This document shows, piece by piece, positions 26,781 to 34,550 of a stretch of 64,000 bases of DNA (its first letter is position 1; every line of letters begins with the position of its first letter). Source of the stretch: Chloroflexi bacterium TSY. Its GTDB lineage: Bacteria; Chloroflexota; Anaerolineae; Caldilineales; Caldilineaceae. The translations under genes and the position numbers were made by a program. The stretch is taken from positions 62,001 through 126,000 of the forward strand of contig JAHBNG010000006.1 of the NCBI GenBank assembly GCA_019217005.1. Reading direction: 5' to 3'. The notes beneath the pieces are model-generated. The model was given only the letters and a program-made list of their open reading frames with translations, searched no databases and had not been told where the DNA came from.

Positions 26781-28388
26781 TCAGCGTCGGGTTTTCAGAT
26801 GCAAACGCCCCAAGTAACTCCTACTCCAGTAGGCCCGCGGCGTTCCGGCAGATTTAACGGTGCGGTTGACAACGACCGTGGATGGCGGGGACGATTGAGA
26901 GGACCGTGATCTGGATACCTCTTCTAATCTGGCCGCCTGGGCCGCCACTTTGGCTTCTAATTCATTGACGGCCTTTGTCAACCGCTCAACTTGAAGATTT
27001 CGGGTCGAATGGACCTTTTGAAGAACGTTGGCGGCAGAGACCTGCGATGCCGAGGAGGCCGATAGGGCTTGAAGTTGTCTCTCATTGCCGATATCATCAG
27101 CAGTGACAGCCGGAACGGATCGTTGTGGGGTCGGTTCTGGCTGGTTGACATCTGGTCGTTGTTCATGAACCAAGGCACTGACTCCTGACCCTTTTGTTTC
27201 CGACTTGTCGATTCCCGATTGGGCCGGAATCGTTGCCGCCTCTTGGGCTGCTGCCTCATAGGCAGATTCATGATTAGTCTGATGCTCTGGTCCCTTTACT
27301 GTCGTCTCAAGCGAAGACGCTTTGCCTGAGTGCGGTTGGGCCGCTGGCTGGCCTGCATGTCGGCTATCTTCGTTGCGTTCACGGGCCGCGACATCATCCT
27401 TGATGGAGTCAGGCGCTAGGGCAGAGAAAGTTTGTTTTCCCTCAGAGAGACTGGGGATGACCAGGTTGATTTCCTCAATCAGTTGTTCCTCCGCTAGAAC
27501 CGTTTTTCTGTCAGCTTGCTCCTGTTTCGCGCCGGGTCCGGTCACAGGCGACCGTGGTATATTCGTGATCGGCTGCGGGCTTGGGTCGGTTTCTCTACCA
27601 ACAAGATAGTTCGAGTCTTCCGTTCCTGGCTCTGTGGATCTGGTCGGTATCGGATCGTCATTGAGTTTTGGGACCACTTGGGCTGGTGCTACCCGATGGT
27701 CATGTTCATGGCTGGCCTGATGCACTGCACCCACGATAGACGTCTCGGACAAAGTGTCTTTGTCTGAACCCGACTGGGGCACCGCCGACTGGCTTGCCTG
27801 TCGGTGCGCTTCATTGCCTTCGGCGGCCGCAACATCATCCTTGATGAGGCCGGGTGCCAAGGCAGAGAAAGTTTGTATTGGATCGTCATTGAGTTTTGGG
27901 CTCGACGTCTGCTTTGTCTGCTGAATCGCGTCATCCGGGACGATGGCCTCCGCCTTATCTTGCTCAATATTGGGTCGTGGTGGTGGCTTCGGCCGCGGTC
28001 CCCCGACCGGCGCTGAGCTCTGAGTGATAGTTGGTTCCAAGTCAATATCCACTGGCAGAGGCGGGCCGGCAATCTCGCCAGGTTGTGGCTCACCAACTGG
28101 GGGGGTAGCCGGCATTGCGCTTGGTTCACGTGCGAACACAGCCTCGACCAACTGGTCTTGAGCATCGGTAGGAACAGGTTCGACCGTAAACGGTTCTGCC
28201 TTGTGGGGAAAGGCACCGGGGAAAAACGGTGGTATCTGAACCGAATTAGAGACCACCCGAGTCGTTGGCATGCCTAGCAGGGTGCGGACGCGGCTTTGAT
28301 AGCCAGTTTGATCATCGCTGAGCAGGGTATTCTCCTGTTGAATGCTGGTATTGTGCGCTGACGTAGTCAGCCGTTGATCAGATCCCAT
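26781..28388 (-). CDS. Long disordered, proline-rich eCIS protein with C-terminal coiled coil
   Basis: About 535 residues. ATG at 28388 overlaps the end of the previous gene by 11 bp. Most of it is low-complexity and rich in P, E, D, S, Q and T, without hydrophobic core. A segment is duplicated: TFSALAPGLIKDDVAA and TFSALAPDSIKDDVAA, each followed by related ~50-residue stretches. A coiled coil near residue 460-500 (VERLTKAVNELEAKVAAQA) is followed by a basic end with tyrosines. It sits between the chaperone and DUF4255, near where a tape measure would be expected; it lacks the hydrophobic helices of one, so a length-setting role is only a guess. Confidence 0.75.
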   Translation of the reverse strand: MGSDQRLTTSAHNTSIQQENTLLSDDQTGYQSRVRTLLGMPTTRVVSNSVQIPPFFPGAFPHKAEPFTVEPVPTDAQDQLVEAVFAREPSAMPATPPVGEPQPGEIAGPPLPVDIDLEPTITQSSAPVGGPRPKPPPRPNIEQDKAEAIVPDDAIQQTKQTSSPKLNDDPIQTFSALAPGLIKDDVAAAEGNEAHRQASQSAVPQSGSDKDTLSETSIVGAVHQASHEHDHRVAPAQVVPKLNDDPIPTRSTEPGTEDSNYLVGRETDPSPQPITNIPRSPVTGPGAKQEQADRKTVLAEEQLIEEINLVIPSLSEGKQTFSALAPDSIKDDVAARERNEDSRHAGQPAAQPHSGKASSLETTVKGPEHQTNHESAYEAAAQEAATIPAQSGIDKSETKGSGVSALVHEQRPDVNQPEPTPQRSVPAVTADDIGNERQLQALSASSASQVSAANVLQKVHSTRNLQVERLTKAVNELEAKVAAQAARLEEVSRSRSSQSSPPSTVVVNRTVKSAGTPRAYWSRSYLGRLHLKTRR

Positions 28389-29280
28389 CGTTGAATCTCT
28401 CGAGTTCCTCCGCCAATATCTCGATATAGCTTCGTCGTTTGTCGCGCGGCATGGCCATAATTTCGCGCTCGCTCCAGTGGTAGTGGAATGCAAGAAAGTG
28501 AACTTCGCGCAAGAGCAGGTTACGGCTGGTTCTCAATTCGCTCCAAAAGAAACCGGACAGGTCGAAGGGAAGAGAAAAGACCAGATCACATTCAGGACAA
28601 TTACCTGCCATCGTTAGCTCTACAGCGGGCGCAACCAATTCTATCTGCTGTTCGATTGCCATCAGCACCTGGGGTGACAACTGCCCGATCCGGGCCAGCC
28701 CCGGGTTTTCCCAAGGACCGATACACTGCACGCAGCGTTCGAGAAGGGCCATGCCCGCTTGTGACTCATCCTGCAAGAGTAAGGGTGAAATCGCCTCCTG
28801 GTCGCCCCCATTGGGCAGGCGAAAAACAACTTCAGTACAAATTTCTCCATCCTCACTCATGAGACCGCTCTCCGGCGGGAGCTGCATCTGGTACAAAGGG
28901 CCCTTGTCTTCAGACGCCTTAACAGGGATATCCTGCGTGGAGAAGTCAATGTCCATCTTGGTACCACAAGCAGGATCAGGGCAGACGATGGTCGCTTGCA
29001 CCCGATGGCCAAACGTCGCTTCTCGCAGTTTCAAGAGCAGGTACTGTCGGTCCGCGACCAGGAGATTGCGGGTTACTGTCTCAGAGACAGGAGTGATAGC
29101 GCCAATGCGTTGTACGCAGCGACTGAGCAAAGCGGTGGTCAGCGCATTGCTCTCCAGGCCATGCTGGCTGGCCAGAAACTCTTCCTCGCGGCCGCGAAGC
29201 GGAGCCAGTTCAACCTGACGGTGCACCAGACCCGCTTCATCGACGAATCCACCAGGCAGCAAACAACGGACGTGCTCCAC
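28378..29280 (-). CDS. T4-type baseplate hub assembly chaperone-like protein
   Basis: About 300 residues, starting at a GTG that overlaps the tube gene's TAG stop, with GGAG upstream. Resembles the T4 baseplate protein family (gp26/gp51-like assembly chaperone) found right after the tube gene in this kind of locus. Two zinc-ribbon-like cysteine pairs are visible, CPDPACG and CPECD, and the C-terminal helix SYIEILAEELERFNDGI is typical. It is expected to act in assembly, not in the finished particle. Family call is from segment pattern and position. Confidence 0.72.
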   Translation of the reverse strand: MEHVRCLLPGGFVDEAGLVHRQVELAPLRGREEEFLASQHGLESNALTTALLSRCVQRIGAITPVSETVTRNLLVADRQYLLLKLREATFGHRVQATIVCPDPACGTKMDIDFSTQDIPVKASEDKGPLYQMQLPPESGLMSEDGEICTEVVFRLPNGGDQEAISPLLLQDESQAGMALLERCVQCIGPWENPGLARIGQLSPQVLMAIEQQIELVAPAVELTMAGNCPECDLVFSLPFDLSGFFWSELRTSRNLLLREVHFLAFHYHWSEREIMAMPRDKRRSYIEILAEELERFNDGI

Positions 29281-29780
29281 TACGTCTCCGCTGGCTCGGT
29301 GACAGACGTATCCCGTTCCCAACCTTCGTTCTCCAGCTTGATCGTGGCGATCATGACAGCGTTGCCGCTGGCATCCAGGTCAGGCAAGGCTTGGTACTCA
29401 GAGACCCAACAGCGATACACATTGTAGGAAAGAACTGGTTGACCAGCCAGATTGAAGACATCGATCGTTACATCCTTGCGAAAATTCAGTAGGGACATGG
29501 CCGCATCGCCCTGAAAGTTGTTGACCAGATTGGCCCATTCCTCAAAGCTGGTGTCGTGGGTAATCCCTTGCTCAAGGGTGATGGCCTCATACGATGTTTG
29601 ACCCGGTAACTTGCGTGTCGTACTCAGATCACCGCCATCGCGCCACTCCTCCATCGCCGTTGTCTTTTTCAGCGCGCTACATTTACTAAGACCGGCTACG
29701 TATTGGTTGTCCCACTTGATTTTGAATTTGAAACTCCGATAGGGATCGAAACGGTGTGTATTTACGCTAAACTGCGCCAT
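29280..29780 (-). CDS. Tail tube protein
   Basis: A 166-residue T4-like tube protein. The ATG at 29780 is preceded by AAGGAG; the upstream in-frame ATG is inside the sheath gene. The family pattern is clear: FDPYRSFKFKIKWDNQYVAG, SALKKTTAMEEWRDGG, TSYEAITLEQGITHDTSFEE, DVFNLAGQPVLSYNVYRCW and IKLENEGWERD at the end. Stacked hexamers form the inner tube carrying cargo. It is the only tube gene seen; many eCIS have two or more. It follows the sheath gene by 28 bp. Confidence 0.94.
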   Translation of the reverse strand: MAQFSVNTHRFDPYRSFKFKIKWDNQYVAGLSKCSALKKTTAMEEWRDGGDLSTTRKLPGQTSYEAITLEQGITHDTSFEEWANLVNNFQGDAAMSLLNFRKDVTIDVFNLAGQPVLSYNVYRCWVSEYQALPDLDASGNAVMIATIKLENEGWERDTSVTEPAET

Positions 29781-29808
29781 GTTCTGTGCTCCTTGTGCCG
29801 CTTGCAAC

Positions 29809-30795
29809 TTACGAAGCCTGTCCAGCCTTCTGACTAATTTTAACCACGACAAACTCAGCCGGTTTGAGCGGGGCAAAGGCGACCAGGACGTTGACGATGC
29901 CTAGGTTAATGTCATCCTGGGTCGTTGTTTCACTATCACATTTCACGAAGAATGCTTCTGATGGCGTTGCTCCCTGGAAGGCACCTTGGCGAAATAGGTT
30001 CATCATAAAAGAACCAATGTTGAGGCGCAGCGCGGCCCAGAGCGGCTCATCGTTTGGCTCAAAGACGGCCCATTGGATGCCCTGGTAAATGCTGACCCGC
30101 AGCATGATTCCCATGCGCCGCACCGGGACATACTGGTATTCAGGATCAGAGGTGATGGTCCGTGCACCCCAAGAGACGATGCCGGCCGCGGCAAAGCGGC
30201 GGAGGCAATTGACGTTCATACGATTCAGATTTCCTTGCTGTATGTCCGTGAGATCGATGGCCAGACCGACTGCACCACTTAAGCTGGCCTCTGTTCCGGC
30301 CGGTGCCTTCCAGACGCCGCGACGGCCATCGATCCGGGCGTACAGCCCGGCAATGTAGCCCGATGGCGGCAGCAGAATCGGTTCCGTCGATCTGCCGGAG
30401 GGGTCTAAGGCTCTGATCCAGGGAAAATAGACGGCCCCATAGGAATTGGGCTTGGTCAGGTTGTTGCGAAAGCTTTCGGCCTCGGCGGGCAAATCATCGT
30501 CTTGAGACATCTCTCCAATATAGAAGACATCTTGTAATGGCCGATTTTCGCAGTATGCCATCCCCTCGCCCACCATCGCCTCGGTGCCAACGCCGGGCAC
30601 TGCGAGCAAACTAAAATCAGACTCAGTAGATCCAAATTTCAGGTTTTGAGAGAGAATTCTGGCTAAACAGTTGACATAAATACAAATTTGCCGGTCGATA
30701 TCTAGTTTTTGCGTTAGATTTGGGCGATTTTCAGATATGAAATAGGTTGTTTTCTGTAACCGAAATCTGAATAAATGACTCCAAAATCCCTGCAA
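29809..30795 (-). CDS. Sheath protein, C-terminal half (split by MITE)
   Basis: C-terminal ~270 residues of the contractile sheath. The frame opens at an ATG inside the MITE at 30624-30838, so about 58 N-terminal residues (MQGFWSHLFRFRL and following) are MITE sequence; native coding starts at DFSLLAVPGVG. Family marks are FYIGEMSQDDDLPAEAE, NSYGAVYFPWIRALDPSG, PPSGYIAGLYARIDGRRGVW and the C-terminal FVVVKISQKAGQAS. Removing the MITE and one 5-bp duplication joins it in frame to 30833-31972 (NK-T-DFS). As it stands the sheath is in two pieces, so a normal sheath cannot form unless the halves are expressed and assemble. Confidence 0.85.
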   Translation of the reverse strand: MQGFWSHLFRFRLQKTTYFISENRPNLTQKLDIDRQICIYVNCLARILSQNLKFGSTESDFSLLAVPGVGTEAMVGEGMAYCENRPLQDVFYIGEMSQDDDLPAEAESFRNNLTKPNSYGAVYFPWIRALDPSGRSTEPILLPPSGYIAGLYARIDGRRGVWKAPAGTEASLSGAVGLAIDLTDIQQGNLNRMNVNCLRRFAAAGIVSWGARTITSDPEYQYVPVRRMGIMLRVSIYQGIQWAVFEPNDEPLWAALRLNIGSFMMNLFRQGAFQGATPSEAFFVKCDSETTTQDDINLGIVNVLVAFAPLKPAEFVVVKISQKAGQAS

Positions 30796-30838
30796 TCTCG
30801 ACTGAAAATAGCCAAAAACGCCAAATTTGGATCTACTG
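30624..30838. mobile_element. MITE family 1, copy 2, inside the sheath gene
   Basis: Same 215-bp element as at 3092, with the CAGTAGATCCAAATTT inverted ends. Flanks are AGACT on the left (30619-30623) and AGTCT on the right (30839-30843), the only copy with unequal flanks; the W position probably mutated after insertion. It supplies an in-frame TAG two codons into the element for the N-terminal half, and an ATG for the C-terminal half. Confidence 0.92.
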
Positions 30839-31972
30839 AGTCTTATTGTCCAAGAGGGGAAACTGTTCGCTATAAGATAATTCGGTCAGGTCTTCAGTAC
30901 CGTCTGTCCCTCGTGTGACGGCCGTAACGGGAGCCTCGTCCACGTGATCCCCGATCTGAATGGCGTCCGCTAGGGCGGGGCGTTGAACAGCTCTGCCATC
31001 CTCCGATATGCCGCCATTGCCTACACCCAAACGAAGACTCACTGCCGCATTGTCTGTTGACGCGTTCTGAATTCGGACCGCAGAATTGGCGGCAGTGGTG
31101 CCAGACGTCAAAAGCAGGTGCTCGTCAGAAGTCCCCGACTGCTGTACTGTACACGTAAAACCAGCAAAAGCCGCAGGATCTGTACTGGCTTTGAGTGGAC
31201 TTATCGATCGTACAATAGTTTGGATCGCTTCAGCCACTACGGTAAGGTTATCCAGAGGCTCTGACTCTGTAGGTGTTAGTGAGACGAGCTGGAACCCGTC
31301 ATTGTCTATATTGATGTGAAAGTTAAAGGTGTCTCCCACAGGAGGTGAAGGACCGGTACCGCCACGATGAAATCCATTCTGCACGTTATCGTGGTCAAGC
31401 ACTTCAGCATTGATGAGATTGGAATTTTGGCTCAAGACATTCTCAACGTAGTTCGAGGCATTCGGGTCCATGCTCAGATCATCGTGGACCTCCTCCACTG
31501 TGATATTCAGAAAATCCTCAGGGACGACATCCACCGCTTCTTGTCGTCGGATACTGATCTTAAATTCATTGCCTGGATCGGTCGAGCCGTCCTCGATCTG
31601 CAGGTACAGGTAGTTACCCCACGCCCCTTTGTTCTTGGCCGAAAACTTCAGGCCATCAATCGGCGTGGAAGCTCGGTTTTGAACAGTGACGTTGGCTGTT
31701 TCGGCATTGGAGCGGGTGACGCGCACGATGTAACACTGCTGGCCACCGTTGTTAAAGAACTGAAAAACACTCTCGGCCAGATAGCTACCAACGATATATG
31801 TGCCATAATGCTTCTGAAACTCGGTCCAACTGGTGATTCGCTTTGCTTCGTCGTCCGGCCCCATCTCGGCCAATCCCACAAAGGCCGGTGTTGAGGTGCT
31901 GGCCGCAGCAATGGGTCGGACGCCGCTGGAGACTTCTTCCACATAGACACCTGGATAAGACAATACCGCCAT
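30833..31972 (-). CDS. Sheath protein, N-terminal half (truncated by MITE)
   Basis: First ~378 residues of the contractile sheath. It starts MAVLSYPGVYVEEVSSGVRP, the classic sheath opening, followed by TSTPAFVGLAEMGPDDEAKR, FQKHYGTYIVGSYLAESVFQ and a long middle domain. It ends EQFPLLDNKTQ-stop, the last residues coming from the MITE. The unbroken sheath would have about 645 residues. Starts 22 bp after the small leader gene. Confidence 0.92.
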   Translation of the reverse strand: MAVLSYPGVYVEEVSSGVRPIAAASTSTPAFVGLAEMGPDDEAKRITSWTEFQKHYGTYIVGSYLAESVFQFFNNGGQQCYIVRVTRSNAETANVTVQNRASTPIDGLKFSAKNKGAWGNYLYLQIEDGSTDPGNEFKISIRRQEAVDVVPEDFLNITVEEVHDDLSMDPNASNYVENVLSQNSNLINAEVLDHDNVQNGFHRGGTGPSPPVGDTFNFHINIDNDGFQLVSLTPTESEPLDNLTVVAEAIQTIVRSISPLKASTDPAAFAGFTCTVQQSGTSDEHLLLTSGTTAANSAVRIQNASTDNAAVSLRLGVGNGGISEDGRAVQRPALADAIQIGDHVDEAPVTAVTRGTDGTEDLTELSYSEQFPLLDNKTQ

Positions 31973-31994
31973 TTTTTGGTCCTCTTACTGGGGT

Positions 31995-32246
31995 TCAATT
32001 ATCGCTTTCTGCCTTTGTGGGTTCTGCTTTATTCTTTTTCGGGCCGCGGGTCGGAGGCTTCTTTTCTTTTACCTCATGTAACGCAATAATCCGCCGTTCC
32101 TGAAGTTTCTGAACCTTGGCATTATTCTTGACTTCCACATTTCGAATCTCGCTTGAGGTTCCACGTGGGTCAAGATGTAGCGTTCGTCCACTATTCAAGC
32201 GTAACAGCACCGGCCGATTTGTCACATTTTGAATCTTGATAGACAT
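31995..32246 (-). CDS. First eCIS gene, small basic protein
   Basis: An 83-residue protein. The start is the ATG at 32246 with a perfect AAGGAGG; an in-frame upstream ATG at 32402 is inside the MITE and not native. It starts MSIKIQNVTNRPVLLRLNSG, then a short beta segment (RTLHLDPRGTSSEI), and ends in a strongly charged lysine tail. Small proteins of this kind precede the sheath gene in related loci; function unknown. Confidence 0.72.
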   Translation of the reverse strand: MSIKIQNVTNRPVLLRLNSGRTLHLDPRGTSSEIRNVEVKNNAKVQKLQERRIIALHEVKEKKPPTRGPKKNKAEPTKAESDN

Positions 32247-32296
32247 TTCTTGCCTCCTTATAGACAAAACAAGCAGAGGTCGTACGATGCGGAGAA

Positions 32297-32451
32297 GGCG
32301 TTCTCTATTACACGCAGTAGACATAATCCTGCACTTCTCAGTCAAAACAGACTCGAGCGTGCCAAATGGTCCGAGATTCTCTACTGCGTCTTTTTTCGCC
32401 ATTTGAACGCTCTACCTCTGAGAAATCCTACTGCGTGTAATAGAGAACGCC
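32297..32451. mobile_element. MITE family 3, copy 1, in the eCIS leader
   Basis: A 155-bp non-coding element with the inverted ends GGCGTTCTCTATTACACGCA / TGCGTGTAATAGAGAACGCC. An inverted copy is at 50717-50871. Target duplication is not clear. It lies 50 bp upstream of the first eCIS gene, inside the transcribed leader, so the operon's messenger RNA would carry it. Confidence 0.85.
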
Positions 32452-32551
32452 GCCCATTCGCAGTCGAGAATGCTGCACCATGTCTGGCGACTCCTCGTTT
32501 GTACGGGGTTTATCTGGTTTGTCTATTAGCAAAGGGTAGTACGGAACGATC

Positions 32552-32690
32552 GGTTGTCATTATCGAGTCTCTTGAGAACCCAAAAACAGATGAAAGAATA
32601 GGGAATACTAAACCAACTGCATCAACGCAAATGAGGATCCATGACTCGGCGAACTGGATATTTTGAAGATATCTACAATAGACATTATAG
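32552..32690 (-). repeat. Leader segment shared with the DegT operon
   Basis: This part of the eCIS leader is similar to 48253-48395 in front of the DegT aminotransferase gene: TTGTCATWATCGAG near the edge, TAAACCAACT, an AAATGA segment, and the run towards the promoter. It holds no gene. A later ~110-bp insert (32695-32795) separates it from the promoter here. Confidence 0.55.
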
Positions 32691-32701
32691 GGATTGAAAT
32701 T

Positions 32702-32760
32702 AGGACGCGGATGAACACAGATTTCGCGGATTTGTTCTGAGATGATCCGTGTTCATCCTA
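32702..32760. repeat. Palindromic extragenic repeat
   Basis: AGGACGCGGATGAACACAGA (32702-32721) is complementary, with a few mismatches, to GATCCGTGTTCATCCT (32744-32759). The form 'ATCCGTGTTCATCC' is a common dispersed extragenic palindrome type. It sits between the eCIS promoter and the rest of the leader. Confidence 0.5.
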
Positions 32761-32799
32761 AAAATCCGTGTCCCACATTCTTAATCCTCATAATCTCTA

Positions 32800-32828
32800 A
32801 TTATAGTTGCTCTCAATAAGCCTGTCAA
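32800..32828 (-). promoter_or_regulatory. Sigma70-type promoter of the eCIS operon
   Basis: On the minus strand TTGACA (32828-32823) and TATAAT (32805-32800) are separated by 17 bp, both perfect to consensus. It reads toward the eCIS genes, about 550 bp upstream of the first start codon. Part of the spacer, TTGAGAGC, recurs as ATGAGAGC in the DegT promoter at 48390. Confidence 0.82.
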
Positions 32829-32908
32829 AGCGCAAAAATTGACCCTTCTGTTCGCCTTGAAGCTAATTTCTATAGACGTTTATTGTCCATTTGCCTCTGC
32901 GCCAGCAT

Positions 32909-33268
32909 CTACACCGACCGTAAATATTGTAAACCAGCTCTCACTGTAGAAACCAACTGGTCAACGTGTGTCTCTTCCATCGGCAGTGATAGGTTCCCGT
33001 TGAGTGATCCATGTATGCCATGATTGAGCAGCCAGAAAGAGAACCAAAGATGCATTGTGTCATCCTCTTTGGCGGCTTCGCGATAGGTGCGCGGCAAGTT
33101 TGGTAGAAAGTGAACGCGCACCAGCGAACCCGCTGTACTCACCTGGGCTTCCACTTCGGCCTCTTCAAAGACCTGATCCAGCTCTTCACCCAAACGTTTG
33201 GTTAACTGATCGAGCTTGGCATAGGCCTCGCGCGTCAGCGTACGCAGCGTGGCCGCGCCAGCCACCAT
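32909..33268 (-). CDS. Glutamate-1-semialdehyde-type aminotransferase, C-terminal part (after frameshift)
   Basis: Last ~119 residues of the aminotransferase begun at 33235-34290. It holds the C-terminal subdomain (MVAGAATLRTLTREAYAKL, then MHLWFSFWLLNHGIHG). Joined in the right frame, the protein reads ...AAKLPHAGTYNANPITMVAG..., with a C missing in the CCCCAC run at about 33305. The 160 bp at 32911-33070 are repeated at 6938-7097. Confidence 0.8.
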   Translation of the reverse strand: MVAGAATLRTLTREAYAKLDQLTKRLGEELDQVFEEAEVEAQVSTAGSLVRVHFLPNLPRTYREAAKEDDTMHLWFSFWLLNHGIHGSLNGNLSLPMEETHVDQLVSTVRAGLQYLRSV

Positions 33269-34290
33269 CGTGATCGGATTTGCGTTGTAGGTACCGGCGT
33301 GGGGAGTTTTGCAGCTCCGTCTGTTGGATCATACAGAGCCATGATATCCTCCCGCCCACCAAAGGCACCACCCGGTGTCCCGCCCGCAATGATCTTGGCC
33401 ATGCATGTCAGATCGGGCCGCACATTGTACACTTCCTGCGCGCCACCATGGGCGATCCGCAGGCTGATGATCTCGTCGAAGATCAGGAGCACGCCAGCCT
33501 GCTCGGTTATTTCGCGCAAGCGGGTCAAGAAGCCATCAACGGGCAGCGTAAAGCCAGCCCCCGTCGACAACGGATCGACAATAACCGCGGCCAGCTCATC
33601 GGCATTCTCATTGATGATCTCGGCACAGGCAGTCGGATGGTTGAACGGCAGCACGATGACTTCATCGACGACGGCAGACGAGATACCGGTTGACGAAGGG
33701 ACAGACTTGGGGCGATGAGCCGACCCCAGTTCAGGACCAATCGGCGGAACGTGGCTGACCAGCGCATACTCGCCGGTGCCGTGATATGCTCCCTCAAACT
33801 TAGCGATCTTGCGCTTGCCGGTGAAGGCTTTGGCCGCTCGCATCGCGTTCAGCGCGGCTTCGGTGCCTGAATTACAGAAGCGAACCCGCTCCAGGGAGGG
33901 CACACGCGCGCATAACAGCTCCGCCATCTCGATCTCGAACGGTGTGGGGCGGTTGAAACCCGTGCCTTGTGTCAACTGCTTCTGGATCGCCTCGACAACG
34001 GCGGGATGTGAGTGGCCCAGGATGAGTGATGTGTTGTTGTTGGTGAAGTCCAGCAGCCGATGGCCATCGGCATCGATGACGTAGATGCCTTCGCCGCCGG
34101 TCAGGTAGTGAGAAAAGGGAGCCATGTAAGCACCGGTACGAGTATTGCCCCCTGGCATCGACTGCTTGGCCCGTTCAAACATCTCGCGTGAGCGGGGATT
34201 TCGCTCTGCGTATTCAGCCTTCAGGTTGTTCAGTGTGTCATGCATCTTCTGACTTATCACTTTTGCGTCTCCGTTTGTCCAAAACTTCAC
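33235..34290 (-). CDS. Glutamate-1-semialdehyde-type aminotransferase, N-terminal part
   Basis: PLP enzyme of class III, closest in pattern to glutamate-1-semialdehyde 2,1-aminomutase-like proteins: MPGGNTRTGAYMAPF, FCNSGTEAALNAMRAAKAFT, GAYHGTGEYALVSH, VLLIFDEIISLR, and the PLP lysine in MAKIIAGGTPGGAFGG. The likely start is ATG 34245 (MHDTLNNLKAEY) or the upstream ATG at 34290; no strong ribosome site marks either. The frame breaks near 33300, so it ends with 14 or so wrong residues. Because no heme-synthesis genes are near and transporter and catabolic genes are, it may act on another amino acid. Confidence 0.82.
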   Translation of the reverse strand: MKFWTNGDAKVISQKMHDTLNNLKAEYAERNPRSREMFERAKQSMPGGNTRTGAYMAPFSHYLTGGEGIYVIDADGHRLLDFTNNNTSLILGHSHPAVVEAIQKQLTQGTGFNRPTPFEIEMAELLCARVPSLERVRFCNSGTEAALNAMRAAKAFTGKRKIAKFEGAYHGTGEYALVSHVPPIGPELGSAHRPKSVPSSTGISSAVVDEVIVLPFNHPTACAEIINENADELAAVIVDPLSTGAGFTLPVDGFLTRLREITEQAGVLLIFDEIISLRIAHGGAQEVYNVRPDLTCMAKIIAGGTPGGAFGGREDIMALYDPTDGAAKLPTPVPTTQIRSRWWLARPRCVR

Positions 34291-34345
34291 GTTCTAGCAT
34301 TTTCTGGATTGTTGCAAGACACTACAGCGGATTTGGATGGAAGCG
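34283..34345 (-). repeat. Leader repeat with CCATCCAAATCCGCTGTAGT
   Basis: Upstream of the aminotransferase. Shares CCATCCAAATCCGCTGTAGT plus CAGAAAATGCYAGAACG with the leader of the potA-like gene at 41883-41945, and the first part with 63472-63491 in front of the peptide transporter. It could be a shared regulatory leader or the end of an old mobile element; the region 34346-34550 holds no gene. Confidence 0.5.
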
Positions 34346-34550
34346 GATTTTCTTGCGTCGCCCATGAATATTGTTGCGCAGAACCGACCGCTTTCATAGA
34401 CAATGTACAATCCGTTCCTATTGTAGTATGTGCCGAAATAGCTAACCACAGAATTCGCGAGAACCAACAAAACTTATAGCGAGCCTGTCGAAATATCTGT
34501 TGCCGTGTTTCGCCAGACCAAATCCGTAAACCCTGCCAATCCGTGAGTTC

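Noticed and set aside
26781..28388. Calling the long linker protein a tape measure
   Set aside because: It has no long hydrophobic or continuous helical stretch; position alone is not enough.
7119..32828. Prophage or type VI secretion system as an explanation for the tail genes
   Set aside because: No capsid, portal, terminase, lysis or integrase genes; no TssJ/L/M or Hcp/VgrG fusion. AAA+ ATPase, DUF4255, CIS_tube and DUF4157 genes fit an eCIS.
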